This document shows positions 56,991 through 64,000 of a stretch of 64,000 nt of DNA, in pieces. The stretch is from Rhipicephalus microplus. Its lineage: Eukaryota > Arthropoda > Arachnida > Ixodida > Ixodidae. Made by a program: the position numbers and the translations under genes. The stretch covers positions 155,202,053 through 155,266,052 of the forward strand of contig NC_134700.1 in assembly GCF_043290135.1 (NCBI RefSeq), in the 5' to 3' direction. The notes under the pieces were generated by a model, which was not told the origin of the DNA, did not search any database, and worked only from the letters and a program-made list of their open reading frames with translations. How positions within the stretch are numbered: the stretch's first letter is position 1; every line of letters starts with the position of its first letter.

Positions 56991-57879
56991 GCGGCACCGC
57001 CGCATAGCCGGTGCGGCGAGCATCAAACGGGCCAGATATTTCGTCGCAGCATCGCACCGCCGCATGGCAGCAGCTAATCACAGCGCGAGCATACCGGTGG
57101 CGTCACGATGCTAGTGGCGCCATCTCCCTGTCGCCGCTCCCATCACCCGTGGTCCAAGGCTCCAGGCGAGTCGATGGAGCGGTGCGAGCGTGGATTTTCT
57201 GACATCGCCGACTGCGGCGGCGTGACAAACATCGAGTACATTTCCCTGGTGACGTCATATTATCCTGGATTGAATAAAGTGATGCTTGAAGTGTGCCTTT
57301 TCTGCACGACAACGCCCGTTTTGAAACCCCTAGCGAGATCAGAGATCGTGAGCACCGATGCAAGGTCATTTCGCAGGTAAACACAGCTACCGGTGTCTCG
57401 CGCTGGGTCGCTTCGCTTCCACCTTTGCTCTTCACATCGATGGCATCGATAAAGTAATAATGTATGCTAACGCATTACGTACGAGCGCAATGCTTGATAG
57501 TGTTGTCAAAAACAAGCGCTGGATGACGAGCTCGCGTCTGAACGGCGTTTTCTACGCCGGCGCCTGCGATGCTAGGCCTACCTGTCGGAGTCGTGAATAA
57601 TCAGCTGTTGCCGTGGTTACGACGTGCTTTTCGTTCACGAATGCGATTTATTAATTATTTTATAGAACGAAGTGTGGCTGAGCAATGTTGTTTGTTTTGA
57701 GCCTCATTACGAGGATACCAAGTCGTTCGACCCTGCATACCGAGGCGCCGCATGGCGGCGGAGCCTGCCGCTGATAGCTCCTTCGCCCTCGTGTGTCCCG
57801 AAACATCGCATGCGGCACGCCGCACATTGTGACGCCGCACGCCGCATCGTCCGAAAAATCGCACGTTTGTCTCGCGCTT
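56991..57879 (+). other. GC-rich block of unknown origin
   Basis: This block is richer in CpG than its surroundings and carries repeated GCACCGCCGCAT phrases (about 56993 and 57053) and a related GGCGCCGCATGGCGG near 57745. A consensus CRE-like TGACGTCA lies at 57250-57257. A 90-codon plus frame (57108-57380) ends at a splice-donor-like CGCAG/GTAAAC. No domain is recognised. It may be an inserted unknown element or part of a host exon/promoter. Confidence 0.3.
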
Positions 57880-57887
57880 TACGAGGA

Positions 57888-57923
57888 GGAAAACTAGACG
57901 CAGTTCCTGAGGCAAGAACTGTG
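57888..57923 (+). promoter_or_regulatory. decayed frameshift signal of Gypsy element C
   Basis: Aligned with the signal of element A: here the heptamer reads GGAAAAC (57888-57894), no longer a proper X XXY YYZ site, followed by TAG. The hairpin persists: CGCAGTTC and GAACTGTG (57899-57906, 57916-57923) pair over 8 bp with one G-U, with a 9-nt loop CTGAGGCAA nearly identical to CAGAGGCAA in A. Confidence 0.65.
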
Positions 57924-58971
57924 CAAGTTTCGGTTTGCCCAAGTCCTCATTCGTCACCTACCAATGTTACTGATGTGTTCTTCGAAAGTACCCTACTGTC
58001 GCTCTTGTAGATACCTGTCCAGCTGTTTCTGTTATCAATGCTGGGTTTTGCCGCCAATTCGTAAGGTTACGACGCACGCGTTCTCCTGATTATCGCTTCG
58101 CACAGCCAGTGCTCAACCTGTTCAACCGACTGCAGTCTGTACAGCCCGTGTAACAATTCAGGACGTTCTGTATACGATAAAGCTCATCGTTCTTTCATCG
58201 TGCTCCCATACTCTTATTTTGGGATGGGGCTTCTTGTTGCGTCATAACGCCGTAAATGACTATGCTCGGGCAGAGGTTGAATTTTGCTCACTGGATGACC
58301 GAGCGTTCGTCGACACACAGCCTGCCGCTAAACTTGTCGTTAACGGAGACACCTACATCCCTCCATGCTCTTCTGCGTTCGTACCAGTTTCATGCAGCGC
58401 CATATCCGACGGCATGGTCTTCTTCACACCATCTTCTATATTCGTTGCCCGAAGAGCCCTCACACTGCCTTTTGCTGCTCTCGACCTTGTAGAAGGCTCA
58501 ACCACAATGCCAATATATAATCATGAGCCATCACATTTATACCTTCTTTGTCACGAACTCCTTGGCCACGTCGAGACGATCATTTCTACAAGAATTATAT
58601 CCGTCCGCGATGACGGGCTTTCAACCTCCTTCTGTAAACTGGCTGTCGTCTTCGTGGCTGACCCAACGTCGGCAAACGTATTTCAACCATTCATCGCTGA
58701 AGATTTGACATCTTTGCAGCGTTCACAGTTTCTCACTATGCTTGAGTTTTCCGTCATTTTTTCGGTGTCGCACAAACATCTCTCGGCCGTGCCTTAGCAG
58801 TAAACACCACATCGACACTGGGTCCGACTCACCGCTGCGACAACGACCATATCGCGTGTCCGCTACAGAACGCCGCGTCATTGCTGACCAAGTAGACGAC
58901 ATGCTTCGCGAGGCGTTTTCGCCCTTCACAGAGCCCATGGCCGTCTCCAATGGTCCTCGTAAAAAAAAAAG

Positions 58972-59784
58972 GCAGCATATCCACAGAGTGACGATGAAGA
59001 GTGGGGCGAAGCATCCGTCCGTCCATTCGTTCTTGCTTCTGTAAGTTCGTGCGTCCGTCTGTGTGACCGTCCATGCGTCCATTCGCTCGTCCGTGCGTGC
59101 GTCTGTTCGTGCATCCGCGCGTCCATCTGTGCGTTCGTCCATGCCTCCGCCCCGGCGTCCGTCCATGCGTCCATCCGTCGGTGCAGCCATCCGTGAGTCC
59201 GCCCATGCATCTGTCTGTGTGTCCGTTGGTCCATCTATTATATACTCCAAGTACCACCATCTCGCATCTTTTCATCATATATTCCGCATATGCACCGCCA
59301 TCCAGCGGACATTCCAAGGACTAAACGAGAGGTGGCACACGCACACTTTCTCACGGCTTGCGGTTCGTGTCTACTTCCCACCTTTAACCACCTCGAGTTC
59401 ATGATGTATACTAGTTCACTGTATTCATGGCACTGCGGCCCAACGCTCGCTAAACCTTTCTAAAACCAAGGAGGTTATGTCCACGAGTATAACGTAGCAA
59501 CCCTTTCTTGTCAAATAGTGCTCAATGTACATGCCAATGGCTGCTAAGGGGGAATGAGAGACAGGAGAATTCGGCTTTTACTTAACGCGTACGCTGCGAA
59601 TTTTTATTGTTCAACAACACACAGAAGAAATCTCTCACCGGTACTACCTTGGAGGTCAAAATGTAAGACTGGTTACACACTATGACTACTGCTACGACTA
59701 CGAGGGACGAAAGGGTGCCACTATAAGGAGTTTCGCCCTTTAAAGATGGTTCTATTTGTTTTTGTGTTGGTTTCCGGTGATTGA
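58972..59784. mobile_element. unknown insertion inside Gypsy element C
   Basis: The RT reading stops at a poly-A run (NGPRKKK) near 58970 and resumes at about 59785 with [12 protein letters not shown]; about 14 RT codons are missing between. The 0.8-kb insert holds a GTCCGTCCAT-type minisatellite and, at about 59576-59655, a segment shared with 2326-2405. GGCGAAGC near 59018 and TTTCGCCC near 59744 could be remnants of inverted ends. Family unknown. Confidence 0.6.
59044..59235. repeat. CGTCCRTYYG-type minisatellite
   Basis: Roughly 190 bp of imperfect 4-8-bp units built on GTCC, GCGTCC and ATCCGT. The Thr/Asp/Gly/Arg-rich or Ser/Val/Arg-rich frames it produces on both strands are artefacts of the repeat. 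Confidence 0.9.
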
Positions 59785-62136
59785 ATAAGATCACGCTGAA
59801 GGATGTCTACCCACTGCCACGCATTGACGATGCTTTGTACTGTTTGCAGGGTGCCAAGTTCTTGTTCTCGTTGTCTTGCGGTCAGGCTACTGGCAGGTGC
59901 CGATGGCAGAGGCCGATTGACCCAGAACCGCTTTTGTCACACTAGACGGTTTATATGAATTCATTGTCATGACCTTCGGACTTTGCTATGCACCTGCAAC
60001 GTTCGAACGAATGATGGAAAACATCCTGCGTGGACCTCAATGGAAGATCTGCTTGTGTTACCTCATTGCTATCGTGGTCTTCGCCCCTAACTTCGACACA
60101 CACTTACGTCGCCTTCAGCACGTCCTTATTTCTTGACCAGCGCCGGTTTGCAATTAAACCTTAAAAAATGTCAATTTGCCATGCGTGAACTGACCATTTT
60201 GGACCAAGTTGTTTCCAAGGAAGGCATCCTCCCCGATCCCAAGAAATTGCGTGCTGTTACGGCGTTTCCTAAACCTGCCACCATCAAAGAACTTCAGAGT
60301 TTTCTTGGCTTGTGTGCGTATTTCTGGCGATTCGTCCGAAACTTTGCGTCTATTATTTCACCTCTCACGCAACTCCTCGGCAACTGTAAAGGAAGCTCGA
60401 ATTGAAATCCACACCGACGCCAGTGGTGTAGGCCTGGGTGTTGTGCTCGCACTGCGTAAACCGGAGCATACGGAATACGTCGTGGTATCATACGCTAGTC
60501 GCACACTCACCAAGGCTGAGAGCAACTACTGCGTCACAGAAAAGGAGTGTTTGGCCATTGTGCAGGCCTTTGGTAAGTTTCGCCCATATATATATGGCCG
60601 TTTTTTTGACTTCGTGACTGACGACTATGCGCTGTGCTGGCTTTCGACGTTAAAAGACCTATCTGGCCGCCTCGCTCGCTGGGCGTTGAAAATCCAAGAT
60701 TATGACATACGCGTAGTTTATCCGTCAGGACGAAAGCATGCTGACGCCGACGCCCTTTTCCGTTCCCCTTTTTCTTAGAATGCCGCAGCTAACTCCGCTT
60801 GCGATACCACATTGTCATCTCTTGACTTTGACACCATTGCTATCGAACAACGCAATGACCCGTGAACTGCGTCTCTTCTCAATCATCTCTCCGACACTGC
60901 TGAAGTCCCAAAGACGCAAACGCTGCGGTGCAAAGTTCCACACTTCTCGATGCGTGACACGCTTCTCTATCGACGCAACTACGCACCAGAGGGACGCAAG
61001 TGGCTGCTCGTCGTTCCACGAACCCTGAGGTTGCAGATCTGTTCCTGTTTCCACGCTGACCCACAATGTGGCCACGCAGGAGTCTTCAAGACCTACTAAA
61101 CACTTCGACATCGTTACTACTGGCGTGGTAGTATACCTTTGTCCGCAACTTAGTCCGCTGTTGTGCCAAATGTCAGCGCCGAATATCTCCACCGCACGCC
61201 TCCGCCGGTGAACTGCAGCCTTTACCATGCCCTTCCTGACCCTTCAAACGAGTTGTAATAGATATTTTTGGGCCCCTTCCATTGATTCCGACGGGCAACA
61301 GGTAGATAATAGTTGCTATTGACCACCCAACGCGCTATGCTGAGACCGCTGCTCTTCAAACGGCTGCAGCACAGGAGGTCGCCACTTTCATACTTCGTCG
61401 TTTTGTGCTGCGTCATGGAGGCCCTCAAGAACTCCTCAGCGACCGTGGCCGCACCTTCTTGTCCGAGGTCATTGAACAATTGCTCGCTGAGTGTGCTATT
61501 GTACATCGCACATGTACCACTTACCACCCCCAAACAAATACCGAGCGCTTTAATCGCACTCTCGTTGATATGCTCTCTATGTACGTCACGCCTGATCACT
61601 CTAACTGGGACTTAGTTCTCCCATTCATTACATACGCCTATAATACGGCAACGGAAGCTACAACAGGTTTCTCCCCTTTTTACCTCCTCTACGGTCGTCA
61701 CCCATTCCACACCATTGACACAATTCAGCCCTATCGACCGGACTTCTCCGAGTGCCTGCCGATCTTGGACGCCACCAGACACGCAGGAGAATGTCGCCAG
61801 TTAGCTCGTCACTTTGCCTCCGATGACCAAAACCGGCAAAAACAATTCATGATGCCCAGACTTGAACTCCAGTTTTTCTTCTGGGTGACCTTGTGTGGCT
61901 GTGAGTGCCGCATCGCACACCTGGGCTCTCTTCCAAACTCCTGCCAAAGTACGATAGGCCATATCGAATTCTCGAACAGACTTCCGCAGTAAATTACCTC
62001 ATTGAGCCTCTTACGCCACCGTCAGACTTGCGACGTCGCAACCGTGAGATTGTACACGTCCAGAGACTCCAGCAAGTTTCTACGCCGCTTGCACAGGACT
62101 AAGTCGCCAGGATGGCTCCTTTTTTCCATGGGGCAT

Positions 62137-62260
62137 TGTAAAGAAGAGGGAGTACTTTGGCCCAGAGGCAGCAGCATCGAGCGTGCAGCAGAGGCTCGAG
62201 CTCGTGAATTGCGGCTGCTGCATCGCCTTACTAGCAACAACCTTTGCGCTCAATAAATCT
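62137..62260 (+). repeat. 3' LTR (start) of Gypsy element C
   Basis: Begins TGTAAAGAAGAGGGAGTACT directly after CATGGGGCAT, shares its first 50 bp with 56166-56215 and contains AATAAA at about 62251. The right border is uncertain. Confidence 0.6.
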
Positions 62261-62573
62261 CCTTTAGAATATATATATTTTAATGAACGAGACTCGGTGA
62301 CGACGCCTTTGCTGCAGACTGGCTATTGTTTACATCTCTTCGTTCTTCTCCTCCTTCTACTAAGCCCTACACGCATCCACGCCCGAGCTCCACATCTACA
62401 TTACACACGGCCACGTTGCGAAAGTGCATGGGGAGCTCCATAAATGCATTCGGGCGGACGACATTGGCTGTACCACAGTGGTCGTCGAAGGCCCAAAGGC
62501 TTTGAACCCTCAACTGTCATCGTTAGCGATATTGTCTCTTATTGCGACTGGGGTTCGCGGCACCGTATTAAGA
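62261..62573. other. spacer, nothing recognised
   Basis: No feature supported beyond a short TA run at about 62268-62280. Confidence 0.3.
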
Positions 62574-62794
62574 TGTTGAGGCATGACTAGGTTGAATTTC
62601 GTAGAAAGGGTTTATTTACATTATTTACATGGCACGGGCTCTCTGGCCCGAAGCTCTACATTGGAAGCTTTACATTGAAAAGGGCTGTCTCTTGAACAAG
62701 CTCTGTGAACCACACTAATCAGCCCGCAAAGGCTGATTAAATACAGTCTCATCTTCTCAGATCCCTAGATCAGGTCCTACGGCATTGTCCAACA
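62574..62794 (-). repeat. candidate LTR, 221 bp
   Basis: Begins TGTTGAGGCATGAC and ends TTGTCCAACA, so the ends are the inverted pair TGTTG/CAACA. On the minus strand it carries AATAAACCC, like an LTR poly(A) signal. No second copy or target duplication is visible; a partner may lie beyond the window edge. Confidence 0.4.
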
Positions 62795-64000
62795 ACATGT
62801 CCCGCAGTACACACGAGTGTCATTATGCCGGCACCGCCCATAACATACACATACACAAACCGAACACGTGTATGGTCCCGGCGATGCTTCTTCCTCCGGC
62901 GAATCTTGCTTGGGCGGGGTGAAACGAGTCTATCATCTCGCCGCTCGGGCCGACCATCCATGCTTTGTCGTATGGCAGTCGTGGTCTAGGCGCCTCCGAG
63001 GGGCCATGCCTGGACATCTGGTGCTGATTTGATGATTTGAGCGTCGGCGGCTCATCAGTCAGAGACGCACAGCGTGATGGTTCGACGTCCATAATCGGTG
63101 GAAGCTCGTCATCGTGGCTTTTACTGGGGCACGAAGGCGCCACGTGTCGCATCTGTGCGCGGACCCGAAGGGCAGCGGTGCTCCGTAGAGTAATTTCAGC
63201 CACGCAGCGCCGAGCACATAGAAACAGCAGGGCGTCTTGGCGCTGCTCCTTATCTCCACAAAATTAGGCGGCTGCCTTTCTTCCGTTCTGGCGGATGCGG
63301 CAAAAGGGTGGCCCGCCAAACGCAACACTCTGGTGGGTGGGGTTTGCTGTGCCTTGACGTTAGGGTTCGTTGTGGTGTACGCCATTGCATGCCTCGCTGT
63401 TCTGCCTGATACTCTGGTGGAAGGCCTTGGGTACCCCGGAGAGGTCGGCCACGTCCACAGTGCATCCTGCTTTGATTGTCTTGTGATGATAGCTCTGGCG
63501 GACGCCACTGGCTATGTCGAGAGGGTCATCGCACGCCTAGCAGCATGTTACGCTGTGACTTTTTCGGGCTTACGTGTAGGCCATGCTTGCCCATGTTAAC
63601 GTGCTGGGCAGGCAAATTTTCACGTAAAGAACTACACCGGCGAGTTCATAGAGGTTGCGATTCTTAGCTTTTGTGACTTGACGCAAGAACCTCTGCATTG
63701 CCGTCACCGCAATCTTGTGTTCCATGGCCACGAGGAAGCAAGGTGCTGTCTGGTGGTCTTGTACCCCAGCGTCCTTAGGGGTTAACGCCACCATGGCTGT
63801 ACACCTCGCTGCAATCGCCAAGCGTGATCTCACTGCTTCGAGCGAGCTACTCACCGTCTGGACGCTTAACGTCAGGTTCCCCGTTAATGCAGACTGCCTC
63901 GTGGTGATCCGCATGGGTCTCAGCTGGTATGCTGGAAGTCATAATGAACTTGTCATTGCTAGCAGAGCAGCACGCCGGAAAGCCTGAAGGACTGACGCTG
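62795..64000. other. unclassified open frames at the window edge
   Basis: Frames of 100-150 codons occur on both strands (minus 63059-63508 and 63570-63914; plus 63237-63599 and 63715-63987). The minus frame SALTGNLTLSVQTVSSSLEA, RLAIAARCTAMVALTPKDAG has protein-like composition but no family I recognise. It could be the interior of an LTR element whose LTR is at 62574, or a host exon; the window ends before this can be decided. Confidence 0.3.

Larger units (their letters stand above)
57895..62102 (+). pseudogene. Pol of Gypsy element C, catalytically dead
   Basis: AVPEARTVQ matches the start of pol in element A. Protease has VDTCPAVSVINA, so the active-site DTG is DTC (58010-58018). The linker is open at 58219-58797 (HNAVNDYARAEVEFCSLDDR). 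RT resumes after the insertion with [12 protein letters not shown], but the catalytic YLDD is YLIA (60059-60070). RNase H at about 60400-60778 is well preserved: [57 protein letters not shown]. Integrase core at 61405-61992 has LLSDRGRTFLSEV and [14 protein letters not shown]; the C-terminal SDLRRRNREIVHVQRLQ ends at about 62100. Many stops and frameshifts. Confidence 0.85.
57880..62260 (+). mobile_element. Ty3/Gypsy element C, 5'-truncated and heavily decayed
   Basis: A plus-strand relative of element A. It starts at the very end of gag (EEEN then TAG at 57895-57897), followed by protease, RT, RNase H and integrase remnants, and an LTR beginning TGTAAAGAAG at 62137 with an AATAAA at about 62251. 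The LTR's right end could not be fixed. An 0.8-kb foreign insertion splits RT at about 58972-59784. Gag and the 5' LTR are missing, apart from the possible fragment at 56166. Confidence 0.85.

Noticed and set aside
58723..59404. Long frames rich in Thr/Asp/Gly/Arg or Ser/Val/Arg on both strands
   Set aside because: They are translations of the GTCC-based minisatellite; all frames stay open because of the repeat, not coding.
1..64000. Bacterial features such as operons, CRISPR arrays, insertion sequences or prophage
   Set aside because: Intron structure, SINEs, LINEs and Gypsy elements show this is animal nuclear DNA; no repeat-spacer arrays or prokaryotic gene clusters are present.

Overview
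This is eukaryotic, almost certainly arthropod, genomic DNA, most likely from a hard tick (Ixodidae; a metastriate such as Rhipicephalus is my best guess). The evidence is a five-exon splicing-factor gene with GT-AG introns, a tRNA-derived SINE that looks like the tick Ruka family, and a dense load of Ty3/Gypsy, non-LTR and pogo/Tigger transposons. There are no bacterial operons, rRNA genes or CRISPR arrays.

One host gene can be assembled with confidence: the plus-strand orthologue of ARGLU1 (arginine and glutamate-rich 1), with coding exons at 5517-5671, 6091-6216, 21063-21291, 26774-26857 and 44400-44564. The phases fit and give 251-252 residues. The gene spans about 39 kb because introns 2 to 4 (about 14.8, 5.5 and 17.5 kb) are filled with mobile elements. 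Upstream (1-5516) are repeats, a 5'-truncated LINE and the presumed promoter.

Intron 2 holds a Ruka-like SINE with a 15-bp target duplication, a second tRNA-related repeat, an RTE-like LINE split by a nearly complete Gypsy element (12901-18199, 163-bp LTRs, ACTG duplication), a pogo-type DNA-binding-domain fragment and an old gag fragment. Intron 3 holds a foldback-like element with long inverted arms. Intron 4 holds a pogo/Tigger transposon with a readable DDD transposase (27828-29935), a second Tigger-like element split by a short LTR element (30179-34040), a truncated Gypsy element (34050-35692), two related Tigger-derived elements (one containing a third Tigger insertion), and a 1.2-kb solo LTR (42739-43946).

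Downstream of the gene (about 47.8-64 kb) are a LINE fragment, a second full-length but broken Gypsy element (50640-56155), another LINE fragment, a third Gypsy copy on the plus strand with destroyed catalytic motifs (57880 to about 62260), and an unclassified block with a possible LTR running off the window edge.

The most interesting readable signal is a textbook minus-one frameshift module in the first Gypsy element: GGGAAAC directly before the gag stop, a 6-nt spacer and a perfect 9-bp hairpin. A related hairpin survives in another decayed copy. Nested insertions give a relative chronology. I did not find a clearly new multi-gene system.
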